Below are positions 35,531 through 44,449 of a stretch of DNA of 64,000 nucleotides, piece by piece. The stretch spans positions 806,001 to 870,000 of the forward strand of contig NZ_JBDZDQ010000001.1 of NCBI RefSeq assembly GCF_040049295.1, read 5' to 3'. The notes under the pieces are model-generated. The model was not told the DNA's origin, did no database searches, and worked only from the letters and a program-made list of their open reading frames with translations. Position 1 is the stretch's first letter. Every line of letters starts with the position of its first letter. The translations under genes were made by a program, and so were the position numbers. The stretch comes from Sphingomonas sp. KR3-1. Its GTDB lineage: Bacteria; Pseudomonadota; Alphaproteobacteria; Sphingomonadales; Sphingomonadaceae.

Positions 35531-36082
35531 ATGGGAGCAAGGGCAAAGCCGGCCGAAGGTGCGATGACGCTGGCGGAAATGAAGGAATTCGCAGGCTTCA
35601 GCGCAGCGACGCAGCGCTATATCCGACGCGCGCTCGATATCGGCCTGGAACGCGAGGACGCGATGATCCGCTGGTCGCGCGACGTCGTCGAAGCCGCCAG
35701 CATCCGCGCCCAGTCGCGCATCTATGACCGCCTCCACGAAGTGCGCGCGCTGATGCCCGACGACAGCGACCTCGATTCGATCGAGCCGTTCCTGGCGCCG
35801 CTCGTCGCCATAGCCGCCTTCGATCTCGGCCAGGGCCGCCTCACCAGCTTCTCCGCCTTCCGCTTCCTCTACGAGCGGCTGGTCGGCGCCGAAGTGCGCC
35901 CCTGGCTCCCCTCGGCCTTCTGCGCCGCGGCGGCGCTGCCGCACCTCCACCCGGACCTGCGCCGCAAGCTGCTCCAGTCGATCAGCGAAGCCGCGGCGAC
36001 CGCCTCGGGCTGGTCGAACCGCCAGCCGAGCTTCTACCCGGCCTGGGTGGAAAAGGTCGACACGGCGTCGTTGTCGCACTGA
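35531..36082 (+). CDS. Conserved helical protein, unknown function
   Basis: A 183-residue cytosolic protein. ATG 35531 lies about 9 bases after GGGAG. It is almost all helical (SAATQRYIRRALDIGLERED, RLHEVRALMPDDSDLDSIE, LQSISEAAATASGW). No membrane segment or catalytic motif is seen. It stands alone. Confidence 0.65.
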   Translation: MGARAKPAEGAMTLAEMKEFAGFSAATQRYIRRALDIGLEREDAMIRWSRDVVEAASIRAQSRIYDRLHEVRALMPDDSDLDSIEPFLAPLVAIAAFDLGQGRLTSFSAFRFLYERLVGAEVRPWLPSAFCAAAALPHLHPDLRRKLLQSISEAAATASGWSNRQPSFYPAWVEKVDTASLSH

Positions 36083-36100
36083 GTTCCTGCGCGGGCTTGC

Positions 36101-36835
36101 CTAGTGGCAGGCCCGCCACCCCATCTCCCCCCGCTCCGCCTCGTCGAGGTGCAGGTGATCGCGGTGCGCCGCGTTGTAGTCGGGGGACAATACAGTCGAG
36201 AACAGCTTGCACGCGCCGGTGCGCACCTCGCGCAGGAACGCGGCCTTCTCCCCGCCTTCGCTCCAATCCCCGATCACGCTGATCCGGGTTCCGTCCGCGA
36301 GGCGGAACGCCGCGATGTCGACCGCGTCGGCGGTGGCGTGCTCGCTCCAATCGCCGGCGCTGCGGCCGTACATGCGGCGGCAGGAATAGCTGCCGAGATG
36401 CTCGATCTGGACGATATCCTGCCCGAAATGCTTCTGTGCGGCGGGCTGGAGGATCTCCCACTCCCACAAGGACAGCGCCGCCGCCACCGGGCAGGACGTG
36501 CCGAGATTGGCCGGACGATAGGCGATCCCGCGCGATCCGCCGGGGGCGAAGCGGATGCCGTCCGCATAGCCGCATTGCGGCTCGCTCCCCGCCACCTTGG
36601 GCAGCACGGTGTAGCGCACTCCGGCCGAACGCAGCAGCACCCGGCACTCGGCGAAATCGTCGGTCAGCCCGGCGAGCTTGCGGCCGGTGAACACCCCGAT
36701 CGGCTGGCTGAGGTCGAGCCGCGTCCAGGGCAGGTCCTGCGGGCGGTTGCGCAGCGCCGCATAGCCGAGGAACAACCCGCCCAGCAGCACCATGACGAGG
36801 ATCAGCACCGATATCGCCCGGCGCAGGCGCCTCAT
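36101..36835 (-). CDS. Extensin-like domain protein
   Basis: A 244-residue protein with an N-terminal membrane anchor (AISVLILVMVLLGGLFLGYA) and an extensin-like C-terminal domain, a family related to D-Ala-D-Ala peptidases of the LAS type. Possible metal ligands are EHATADAVDIAAF and AHRDHLHLD, and several Cys may pair. It probably acts on peptidoglycan. It is coupled to the NUDIX gene by ATGA. Confidence 0.9.
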   Translation of the reverse strand: MRRLRRAISVLILVMVLLGGLFLGYAALRNRPQDLPWTRLDLSQPIGVFTGRKLAGLTDDFAECRVLLRSAGVRYTVLPKVAGSEPQCGYADGIRFAPGGSRGIAYRPANLGTSCPVAAALSLWEWEILQPAAQKHFGQDIVQIEHLGSYSCRRMYGRSAGDWSEHATADAVDIAAFRLADGTRISVIGDWSEGGEKAAFLREVRTGACKLFSTVLSPDYNAAHRDHLHLDEAERGEMGWRACH

Positions 36836-37572
36836 GCGCGGATCGCCTCGTCGAGCCGCTGTGAAGTGACGGGGTAGCCGAGATCGTCGGGGATGCAGAG
36901 ATGCTGCTCGCCGCCGCGCGCCTCGACCCAGGGGGTGATCGCTCGCACCGGATGCGCGCGGGCATCGGCCACCGCATCGTCGAAGCGGGCGAACAGCGCC
37001 AGCCGCTCGAGGTTGCGCCGCGTCGGGAAGATCAGGTGCGCCTCGCCACGCTCGGCCATCGCCAGCACCGCGCGGGCGCTCGCCCAGAAGACGCGGACAT
37101 TCTCGTTGCCGTCGACAAGCGGCTCGGCATTGTCCGGCGCGCGGGCGAGGTAGAAGCGCGTGTCGAAGATCCGGTGCTTCATGCCGAGCGGCAGCCAGCG
37201 CGCAAAGGGCACCAGCGCGTCGAGAGCCAGCGCGGCGCCGGCTTCCTTGAGCAATTCGCCCAGCGGCTCGCCGGCATAGAGCCGCTCGCGCAGCGCCAGC
37301 ATCCGGCCCGCCGGTGCCAGGCCGATCACGACCCCCGCTTCCTCCAGCGTCTCGCGGATCGCGGCAATGCGGGCAGCGTTCTCCTGCGGATCACCGGGCT
37401 GAAGCCCGGCCAGCGCGACATCGCCCGGATCGACCCGGCCGCCCGGAAACACCAGCGCCCCGCCCGCGAACGCCATCGCCGCCACACGCTCGACCATCAG
37501 CAATTCGGGCACGCCGCCGCGCTCGCGCATCACGATCACGGTCGCCGCGGGAATCGCTTCTTCGTCTGCCAT
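36832..37572 (-). CDS. NUDIX hydrolase, NUDT19-like
   Basis: A 246-residue hydrolase. The Nudix region has FAGGALVFPGGRVDPGD and AIRETLEEAGVVIG, with an insertion between the GG part and the RExxEE helix as in NUDT19-like enzymes. Family members cleave CoA or acyl-CoA diphosphates; the substrate here is inferred. It precedes the extensin-like gene in one operon. Confidence 0.88.
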   Translation of the reverse strand: MADEEAIPAATVIVMRERGGVPELLMVERVAAMAFAGGALVFPGGRVDPGDVALAGLQPGDPQENAARIAAIRETLEEAGVVIGLAPAGRMLALRERLYAGEPLGELLKEAGAALALDALVPFARWLPLGMKHRIFDTRFYLARAPDNAEPLVDGNENVRVFWASARAVLAMAERGEAHLIFPTRRNLERLALFARFDDAVADARAHPVRAITPWVEARGGEQHLCIPDDLGYPVTSQRLDEAIRA

Positions 37573-37601
37573 GTGTCCGGTGTAGGGCCGCCGGGTGTCG
37601 C

Positions 37602-38615
37602 TTACCAGCCGGATGCCTTCAGCCGCACCCTCATCACGCTGTCCGACGAGGTGATGAACAGCGTCTTCCCGTCCTCGCCGAAGCAGCAGTTCGCCGCCGC
37701 CTTGCCGGTGGAGATCAGGCCCAGCTTCCTGCCGTCCGGCGCGATGACGTAGATCCCGCCCGGGCCGCTGGCGAACAGATGCCCGCTCTTCGCCACCTTC
37801 ATCCCGTCGGGCAGGCCGGGCAGTTGCTTCGCCACTTCCGCCGAGAAATCGACGAACGGCACCAGCTCGGTGCTCGCCGAGCCGTCCAGGGCCAGTTCGC
37901 AAGTGAAGATCTTCGCAGCGTCGGGATCGGACTGGCTGACATAGAGCCGGTCGAGCGCCGGCGAGACGCCGATGCCGTTGGGGCGCTTGAGCTTGCCGTC
38001 GATCAGCGCGACGTCGCTGCCGTCCGCATTCACCCGGTAGACGCCGTTGAAGGCGAGCTGCTTGAGCGGCGAGGTGTCGCCTTCGGCCAGGCCATAGGGC
38101 GGATCGGTGAAGTAGATGATCCCGTCGCGACCGATCGCCACGTCGTTGCAGCTGTTGAACTTCTTGCCCTCGAAGCTGCCGACGACGATGGCTTTCCGCT
38201 TCGTCGCCAGGTCCACCCGAGCGATCGCGCGCGTGCCCGAATCGGCCATCAGCAGCGCGCCGCTCGCATCGACCGTCATGCCGTTCGATCCCGCCTCGCG
38301 GATGCCCGCGGGGATCGGCCCGGCCAGGCCCGAAGGCGAGAGGAACGGCTTCGCCCCCTCCCCCGCCTTCCAGCGCCAGGCGACATTCGCCGGCACGTCG
38401 GAGAAGAGCAGATAGCCGCCCTTCCTCACCCAGGTCGGTCCCTCCGCCCATTTGAAGCCGGTCGCGATCACGTCGATCGGGCTCTTGGTGTCGATCAGCG
38501 CATCGAGCGCCGGGTCGAAGCGGGTGATCCCGCCCACCGTCTCGCCCAGCGCGACGCCGGGGAAGAAGGGCAAGGCCGCCATGCCGGCCAGCAGGCCGCG
38601 GCGCGTCGTCTCCAT
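37602..38615 (-). CDS. SMP-30/gluconolactonase, Tat-exported
   Basis: A 337-residue beta-propeller lactonase. The N-terminal METTRRGLLAGMAALPFF is a twin-arginine signal. Metal-site blocks are KWAEGPTWVRKGGYLLFSDV (Glu), CNDVAIGRDGIIYFTD (Asn/Asp) and RPNGIGVSPALDRLYVS. ATG 38615 sits 7 bases after GGAGAG; ATG 38618 is adjacent and 38633 would overlap the upstream stop. It lies directly downstream of the GFOR-like gene, so it can hydrolyse that enzyme's aldonolactone product. Confidence 0.9.
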   Translation of the reverse strand: METTRRGLLAGMAALPFFPGVALGETVGGITRFDPALDALIDTKSPIDVIATGFKWAEGPTWVRKGGYLLFSDVPANVAWRWKAGEGAKPFLSPSGLAGPIPAGIREAGSNGMTVDASGALLMADSGTRAIARVDLATKRKAIVVGSFEGKKFNSCNDVAIGRDGIIYFTDPPYGLAEGDTSPLKQLAFNGVYRVNADGSDVALIDGKLKRPNGIGVSPALDRLYVSQSDPDAAKIFTCELALDGSASTELVPFVDFSAEVAKQLPGLPDGMKVAKSGHLFASGPGGIYVIAPDGRKLGLISTGKAAANCCFGEDGKTLFITSSDSVMRVRLKASGW

Positions 38616-38629
38616 CATGTGTCTCTCCG

Positions 38630-39727
38630 TCATGCGAGCGTGATCGCCCGCCCTTCGCGCGCCGATCGGTATATCGCCTCGATCAGCCGCATGTCGCGCA
38701 ATCCTTCCTCGCCCGATGCGCGCAGCGGCATGCCGGTCAGCACGCTTTCCGCCAGATGGTCGAGCTGGCCGACGAACTGGTTCTTGGCCGGCGGCAGCAG
38801 CTCGACCGCGCTGGTCTGCCCATTCGCCCGCGTCCACATCTTGTGCCCCTCATAAGGCGTGGCCGGCTCCATCCCCACCCAGCCCTTGGTCCCGGTCACC
38901 CGGTACGCGTTGTGGCCGGAGGAGTAACTCGACACGCAATTGGCGATCAACCCGGAGGGGAAGCGCATTTGCCAGTCGATCCGGTCCTCGACCGTCTCGA
39001 AGCGCGGATCGCGCTTGTCGGTCGATTCCATCGCGCTGATCTGGACCGGCTCCTCGCCCGCCAGATAGCGCGCGGCGTTGAGGCTGTAGATGCCGATGTC
39101 CATCAGCGAGCCGCCGCCCGAAAAGGGCCGGCTGAGCCGCCACTGGCCGGCCTGGGCGTAGAAGCCATGCTCGGCAGTGATCAGCGTCGGACGGCCGACA
39201 AAGCCGGACTTCACCAGATCGACCGCGTGGAGATTGTACGGCTCGAAATGGCAGCGATAGCCGATCATCAGCTTGCGGTTCGCCTTCCGGGCGGCGGCGA
39301 TCATCGCCTCGCATTCGGCCGCGGAGACCGCCATCGGCTTCTCGCACAGCACATGCTTGCCCGCCTGGCTGGCGCGGATCGAATATTCGGCATGCATGCT
39401 GTTGGGCAGCACGACATAGACCAGGTCGATATCCGGGTTGTCGCGGATCCGGTCATAATCCTGGTAGCTGTAGCGGTGCGTTTTCGGGATGCCATATTGC
39501 CCGCCGAACTGCTCGAGCTTGGCAGGGGTGCCGCTCACCAGCGCGCGCAACTCGGCGAATTCGCAGTCCTTGATGCGCGGCATGATCTGGTTGGTCGCAT
39601 AATTGCCCAGCCCGACGATCGCGTAACCGAGCTTGCGCCTGCCCTGCGCCCAGGCCGGCAAGGCACTCGCCGCCAGCCCTGCGCCAATGCCGCCCAGCAC
39701 CGCGCGCCGCGTTCCCATGATCTCCAT
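38630..39727 (-). CDS. gfo: Glucose-fructose oxidoreductase-like, Tat-exported
   Basis: A 365-residue Gfo/Idh/MocA protein. The twin-arginine signal (TRRAVLGGIGAGLAASALPA) precedes the Rossmann fold (AIVGLGNYATNQIMP). The catalytic EKPMA Lys and GYRCHFEPYN, FSGGGSLMDIGIY and EEGLRDMRLIEAIY closely match Zymomonas GFOR, which holds tightly bound NADP and couples glucose oxidation to fructose reduction in the periplasm. The real donor and acceptor here are unknown. GGAGAGG precedes the ATG. Confidence 0.9.
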   Translation of the reverse strand: MEIMGTRRAVLGGIGAGLAASALPAWAQGRRKLGYAIVGLGNYATNQIMPRIKDCEFAELRALVSGTPAKLEQFGGQYGIPKTHRYSYQDYDRIRDNPDIDLVYVVLPNSMHAEYSIRASQAGKHVLCEKPMAVSAAECEAMIAAARKANRKLMIGYRCHFEPYNLHAVDLVKSGFVGRPTLITAEHGFYAQAGQWRLSRPFSGGGSLMDIGIYSLNAARYLAGEEPVQISAMESTDKRDPRFETVEDRIDWQMRFPSGLIANCVSSYSSGHNAYRVTGTKGWVGMEPATPYEGHKMWTRANGQTSAVELLPPAKNQFVGQLDHLAESVLTGMPLRASGEEGLRDMRLIEAIYRSAREGRAITLA

Positions 39728-39858
39728 CGGCCCCTCTCCGCCTAGCGAAACCCCAAGCCCGTCGCCGGCAGGTGCCCACCGGTCGACCTAGGTTAGCGCT
39801 ATCATGGATGGCTGGGGGCGACTAGACTTCTACGACCTTAGTCGAACTGGCTCGCTGA

Positions 39859-40005
39859 TTCCCCTCCCCGAAAGGGAGGGGCTAGGGTTGGGTTAGAAAA
39901 GATCGGGCTCGATGCCCGAGCTTTTCTGTTTCGGCTGCCGACTGGCTGGGCGCCCCCGGCCTTCGCCAGGGTCGCAACCACCCCCCTCCCTTTCAGGGAG
40001 GAGAG
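39859..40005. repeat. Intergenic inverted repeat with internal terminator
   Basis: It starts ttcccctccccgaaagggag, then gggttgggttagaaaa, a hairpin gatcgggctcgatgcccgag ending cttttct, and closes with ccctccctttcagggaggag. It has the same layout as 18308-18450 and lies between the gfo promoter region and the sulfotransferase stop. Confidence 0.8.
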
Positions 40006-40014
40006 TTATGCGAT

Positions 40015-41040
40015 TTACCCGAACTGCCCCCGGAACCGCGCCTGGAGCCGGGCATGGGTCTCGCCGGCGCGCGCGAGCAGCGCCGGGTCGGCATCGGCCT
40101 GGCGGGGTGCGGCCGCGCGCAGTGCCGCCGGGTCGATCGGCGCCTCGACCGTGACGGCCAGGCGCGGCGCATAGGCGCCCGGCTCGGCGCACAGCGCGTC
40201 GTAGTCGACGAAGAACTGGCGATCGCGCACGCGCGGCGGCTGGGCGAGCAGCGCGCGGTGGACGCTGTCCCACAGCTTCAGCCAGTAGTCGACATGGCCC
40301 GCATCCTCGCCGCGTGTCGGCGCGCCATCGAACAGGAAGGGCCGGTGGTCGGCGCCGAACTCGTGATGGCCGAGCCAGCGCATGTAGCGGCCGCGGAACG
40401 GGTCCTCCGCGGCGAGCGCGAGCGCGCGGCGATGCTGGGCGAGCAGCGACAGCGCCTGCTGGAGCGGATCGCGGAACGGATGGAGCATGATCGCGTCCGG
40501 GAAGGTGCCGCACAGCCCGGCGAGGCGCAGGACATTGTTGTTGTTCTTGGACAAATAGCGCCCGCCGCCGTGGCGCAGCAGCACCAGCCGCACATAGTCG
40601 CGAAAGGCCGCGAGCGTATCGGGTTCGGGCGCGACCGGCTCGAGGCCCTCGCGGCCGAGATACCAATGGCCTTCGCGCACCCGCCAGAAGACTTCCTCGA
40701 TTGCCTCCGGGCTGTCGAGATCGTGCGTCAGCCCGTCGCCATGGCCGCGCTCCTGCGCCTCGACATGGCGCCGCCCGCCCAGCTTCGCCCAGCCATTGGG
40801 CGCGAGCGGAAACGGCATGTCGCGATAGGAGGGCGCGGCGAAGCCACCGCCGGCATGCAGCAATCGCGTGAGGATCGACGTGCCGGCCCGGGCGAGCCCG
40901 GCGATGAACACCGGCCGCTCGATCGCGATGCCGGCCATCTTCGCGCGAAACGCAGCCCGCTCGATATCGAACGTGGCTTCGAGCAGCGCGGGGGTTCCGA
41001 GGGCGATGCGGTGGAGGAGCTTGTCAGCGGCGCTGTACAC
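40015..41040 (-). CDS. Sulfotransferase family protein
   Basis: A 341-residue PAPS-type sulfotransferase. The 5'-phosphosulfate loop is PVFIAGLARAGTSILTRLL and the 3'-phosphate region lies near HPFRDPLQQALSLLAQHRR. YLSKNNNNVLRLAGL precedes it. The start is GTG 41040, with a weak AGGTG; the gene overlaps the preceding small membrane gene by 17 bases. As last gene of a four-gene cassette with an ASST-like protein, it may sulfate a lipid or glycan. Confidence 0.85.
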   Translation of the reverse strand: MYSAADKLLHRIALGTPALLEATFDIERAAFRAKMAGIAIERPVFIAGLARAGTSILTRLLHAGGGFAAPSYRDMPFPLAPNGWAKLGGRRHVEAQERGHGDGLTHDLDSPEAIEEVFWRVREGHWYLGREGLEPVAPEPDTLAAFRDYVRLVLLRHGGGRYLSKNNNNVLRLAGLCGTFPDAIMLHPFRDPLQQALSLLAQHRRALALAAEDPFRGRYMRWLGHHEFGADHRPFLFDGAPTRGEDAGHVDYWLKLWDSVHRALLAQPPRVRDRQFFVDYDALCAEPGAYAPRLAVTVEAPIDPAALRAAAPRQADADPALLARAGETHARLQARFRGQFG

Positions 41041-41398
41041 GCCGCACCTGCCAGCGGAGCGCGGCGTACCCGAGCGTGAAGGGCACCAGCCACAGCCGGC
41101 TGGTCCAGTCGTCGGCATGCATGCCGATCAGCTCGGGCCAGCGCGCGGCGAAGGTGAGCACGATCAGCAGCGGCGCGGCAGTGGCGAGCAGCAGGCTGCC
41201 AGCGCGGACCGAGCGCGCGAACATCCGGGCCGAGAGGATCCGCATCGCGCGCTCCTTGCCCCATTCGGACACGCCGCGTCGCGCCATCAGCCGCATTGCG
41301 TGTTGGCCGCAGGCGGAAAGCTCGCGAAAGGCCGGGATCAGCGGCAGGGCGCGGGCCAGCTCGAGCACCGCGATGATGGCGAGGAAAAAGGGGATCAC
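41024..41398 (-). CDS. Small membrane protein of the sulfotransferase cassette
   Basis: A 124-residue protein with about three hydrophobic segments (MIPFFLAIIAVLELARALPL, LLLATAAPLLIVLTFAA, LWLVPFTLGYAAL) and a basic region between the first two. GTG 41398 overlaps the preceding stop (GTGA). No known family. Confidence 0.8.
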   Translation of the reverse strand: MIPFFLAIIAVLELARALPLIPAFRELSACGQHAMRLMARRGVSEWGKERAMRILSARMFARSVRAGSLLLATAAPLLIVLTFAARWPELIGMHADDWTSRLWLVPFTLGYAALRWQVRRVQRR

Positions 41399-41601
41399 CG
41401 GGCGCGTCCGCGCAGGCGGCGGACCAGCCGCTTCACCGGGTACCAGACGACCGAGAGGATCGCGAGCAGGATCGATCCGACCAGCCCGAGCGCGACGCCG
41501 ATCGCGCCGAGCCCGAGCCCGGGGCCGGTATAGGCCTGGGCGGCGAGCGGCGCGCCCAGGGCGAGCGCGACCGAGAGGGTGCGGAGAAGGATCACGAGCA
41601 T
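41395..41601 (-). CDS. Small membrane protein, GPGxGLGAIG type
   Basis: A 68-residue protein. A signal-like N-terminus (LRTLSVALALGAPLAAQA) is followed by YTGPGLGLGAIGVALGL, a helix and WYPVKRLVRRLRG. The Gly-Pro-Gly motif and the basic YPxKRL end look like a recurring uncharacterised family. It overlaps the ASST-like gene by 10 bases. Confidence 0.8.
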   Translation of the reverse strand: MLVILLRTLSVALALGAPLAAQAYTGPGLGLGAIGVALGLVGSILLAILSVVWYPVKRLVRRLRGRAR

Positions 41602-42992
41602 TTTGCGTTCACCGTAGCTTGAATGGCCGGGCCATCGGTGGCGGGATCGAGATAGCGCGCCCAGGAAAGGGCCATGCGCCGCTCGGCGGAATCGGCGGAG
41701 ATGTAGCGCCAGCGCAGCGCCCCGTCGGGCGCCATGCGGACGAGGCGGCCCTGTTCGGTCTCCTCGATCATCGCATCGCCGTTCGGCAGCGGCGTGCCGC
41801 GGCCCTGGGCGCGGGTGGCGATCTTGTTGAGCGCGAGTCCCTGCTCCCAGGGCGAGCTGGCGGCGCCGGTGGCGAGATCATAGACGAGCAGCCGGTTGTG
41901 GCCGTTCACCCGCTCGTTCGGATAGCCCATCAGCGTGTTGTTATCGAACACCGAGATGCGGTGATCGTCGAGGATGTTCACATCGTGCTGGAAGCGCCAG
42001 GGGCCGCTCTTCCACCACAGGATCTTGCCGGTGGACGGCCGATAGAGCGCGATCAGCGAGAGGTTGCGCAGGCTGAGGAACAGATCGCCCTTCTGCCAGA
42101 ACTTGCCGTCCGCCATCGCCGGCTGAATGTCGTTCAGGTGGAAGGGATCCTGGAGATAGGGCCGCCCGCGCCACAGCCGGGCGAGGCCGTTGCGCTCGAG
42201 GATCTCGGCGACCCGGTCGAGCTTGATCAGCTGCCCCGCGGGCGAGACCTGGGCGACGGCGTCATCCCAGAAATCGGCCTTCACGCCGGGCTCGCGCGGC
42301 ACCGGATAGCGATACGGCACCCACAGGCTGCCGTCCGGCCCCTGCTCGGTCGAGTGGCTGAAAATGCCGTCGATACTCCACAGCAGCTTGCCGCACGCGT
42401 CATAGCGGGCAAGCGGCGAGCTGTCGTGCAGCACCAGGCTGCCGTCGGCGAGCAGCAGCGGGTGCATCAGCCGGTTGAGCGCCGCGCTCTTGTCGCGCCG
42501 GATGTCGGTGAGCGCCGAGCGGAAGCGCGAGGCGGCGTTGGACGCCGCGATATCGGGCACCGTCTCGTGCAGCGTCGCGCCGTCGGAGAGCCGCATCAGC
42601 CGCACCACCGATCGTCCACGCTTGGGATCGAAGGGCGAGATCAGCGCGTAGCCGGGGTCGGTGAAGCTCGCCTCGAGGGTAAAGCCGCCGGGCAGCTTCT
42701 CGGCCTTGCCACCATAATAGGGCGCCGGGCCCTTGAACATGTGGGTGATCGTGTCCGGCACGCGGGCCAGCGCGATCGCGGCGCGGCCGACCGCGCCGGA
42801 CTTCTCCCAGCCATCGACGATCGCGCCGGTGCCGATAGCGGCGACGGGGACGAGCAGCAGCGAAAGGACGAGGCTCCACAGCGGCACGGGGCGCGAGAGC
42901 AGGCGATCGAACCCGGCGCGCGGCGCCGGTGCGGACGGCACCGAACTGCCCCCGCCTTCCTGCTTCTCCTGAAACCCCTGATCCTGCCGCAT
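41592..42992 (-). CDS. Arylsulfotransferase (ASST)-like protein
   Basis: A 466-residue beta-propeller protein with an N-terminal membrane anchor (VPLWSLVLSLLLVPVAAIG). Family blocks are DPFHLNDIQPAMADG, GDLFLSLRNLSLIALY, FQHDVNILDDHRISVFDN, NRLLVYDLATG and TPLPNGDAMIEE. Authentic ASSTs move sulfate between phenols via a catalytic His; several His are present (HLND, QHDV), but which one is active is unclear. First gene of the cassette. Confidence 0.85.
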   Translation of the reverse strand: MRQDQGFQEKQEGGGSSVPSAPAPRAGFDRLLSRPVPLWSLVLSLLLVPVAAIGTGAIVDGWEKSGAVGRAAIALARVPDTITHMFKGPAPYYGGKAEKLPGGFTLEASFTDPGYALISPFDPKRGRSVVRLMRLSDGATLHETVPDIAASNAASRFRSALTDIRRDKSAALNRLMHPLLLADGSLVLHDSSPLARYDACGKLLWSIDGIFSHSTEQGPDGSLWVPYRYPVPREPGVKADFWDDAVAQVSPAGQLIKLDRVAEILERNGLARLWRGRPYLQDPFHLNDIQPAMADGKFWQKGDLFLSLRNLSLIALYRPSTGKILWWKSGPWRFQHDVNILDDHRISVFDNNTLMGYPNERVNGHNRLLVYDLATGAASSPWEQGLALNKIATRAQGRGTPLPNGDAMIEETEQGRLVRMAPDGALRWRYISADSAERRMALSWARYLDPATDGPAIQATVNAKCS

Positions 42993-43117
42993 CGCACCTC
43001 ACTGCTTGTGCAGCGTTCGGCGGGAGGGGTGTCTGGGCGATTTCGATTCGTCGCTGGGACGTTTCTGTATTGTGGCTGTTTACTTTGCTGAGGACGCCAG
43101 CAACTTGCCGGCAGGCA

Positions 43118-44449
43118 CTAGACCGGCAGCGTGACCAGCGCCGAGATGCCGCCGCCGTCGCGGTTGCGGATCGTCACGTCGCCGCCATGCGCACGGGCAA
43201 CGGCGCGGGCGCTGGCGAGACCGAGGCCAATGCCGCCGGTATCGCGGTTGCGCGAGCGCTCGCCGCGGAAGAAGGGCTCGAACACGCGGTCGATGTCCTC
43301 GGGGGCGATGCCGGGGCCGTCGTCGCGCACTTCGATCATCGCCTGCCCCTCGGCTTCGACCAACGAGACATCGGCGCTGCCGGCATATTTGAGCGCGTTG
43401 AGGATCAGATTGTTGAGCATCGCCTTGAGCGCCGGCGAATTGCCCTCGATCACCACGGGCTCGCCGGGCGCGAGCGTCACCGGCTCGCCGCGGTCACCGA
43501 GATCGTCGGTCACCGTCTCGGCAAGCGAGCGCAGGTCGAGCGGCTTGCGCGCTCCCTGCTTGCTGGTGTCGCGCAGATAGGAAAGCGTCGCGGAGATCAT
43601 CGCCTCCATGTCGCGGATATCGCCCTCGCAGGCCTGGCGCAGCGCGTCCGGCGCCGCCTCAAGCCGCAGGCCCAGCCGCATCAGCGGGGTGCGCAGGTCA
43701 TGCGCGACCGCGCCGACCACCGTGGCGCGGTCGTCGACATAGCGATTGAGGCGCGCCTGCATCCGGTTGAACGCGGCCGCGGCCTCGGCGATCTCGGGCG
43801 GCCCGCCGATCGCGATCGGCGCGGCGCGCGGGTCGCGGCCCAGCCGCTCGGCCGCTTCGGCGAAGGTGCCGATCGGCTTGGCGAGCCGGTGCGCCAAAGC
43901 CCAGGCGAAGGGCGCGACTGCGGCTGCCGAGAGGATCAGCCACCACAGCACGAACCAGCGCCACGGCTCGAAGATACTGCTGGTGGTGACGGTCTCCCAC
44001 TGCCCGTCCGCGGTGCGGAACGACGCGGTGAAATCGCCGGTGATGATCACGTCGCGCGCGGCCTGTATGCTGGGCGGCGCCACCGGGCGGGGCACGCTGG
44101 CGCGATCATAGATCTTCTCGCGCGTCAGCATCGGCGTGGGGAAGCTGATCAGCACGCGCTCGACCGGCACGCCCAGCGCCTTGGCCATCGCGACTTCGGT
44201 ACGCTCGCCGCGCGGCGTCCAGTGCGGCTCGTCGACATGCGCGGCCTTGGAGACCGAGAAGTCGTCGTCGCTCGGCTTGCCCTGCAGCGCATCGATCGCC
44301 TGGCCGACGGTGTAGAGCTTGGCGGTGGGCGTCTGCACCGCGATCAGCAGGCCGAAGTTCATCAGCTGCGTCACTGCGACGCAGACGACCATCAGCGCGA
44401 ACACGCGCAGGAACAACGGGGAGCCCGCGCCCCTGCGCCGGAATGTCAC
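43118..44449 (-). CDS. Sensor histidine kinase
   Basis: A 443-residue membrane kinase. Helices lie at about 14-36 and 165-187 around a ~130-residue periplasmic sensor, then HAMP and the H-box VVGAVAHDLRTPLMRLGL. The ATP site has NLILNALKYA, VRDDGPGIAPEDIDRVFEPF and GGIGLGLASARAVA. It is coupled to the OmpR-type regulator by ATGA (44446-44449). The ligand is not deducible. Confidence 0.95.
   Translation of the reverse strand: MTFRRRGAGSPLFLRVFALMVVCVAVTQLMNFGLLIAVQTPTAKLYTVGQAIDALQGKPSDDDFSVSKAAHVDEPHWTPRGERTEVAMAKALGVPVERVLISFPTPMLTREKIYDRASVPRPVAPPSIQAARDVIITGDFTASFRTADGQWETVTTSSIFEPWRWFVLWWLILSAAAVAPFAWALAHRLAKPIGTFAEAAERLGRDPRAAPIAIGGPPEIAEAAAAFNRMQARLNRYVDDRATVVGAVAHDLRTPLMRLGLRLEAAPDALRQACEGDIRDMEAMISATLSYLRDTSKQGARKPLDLRSLAETVTDDLGDRGEPVTLAPGEPVVIEGNSPALKAMLNNLILNALKYAGSADVSLVEAEGQAMIEVRDDGPGIAPEDIDRVFEPFFRGERSRNRDTGGIGLGLASARAVARAHGGDVTIRNRDGGGISALVTLPV

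Noticed and set aside
39893..40154. Short frames within the repeat downstream of gfo
   Set aside because: They translate the inverted repeat and lack ribosome-binding sites.
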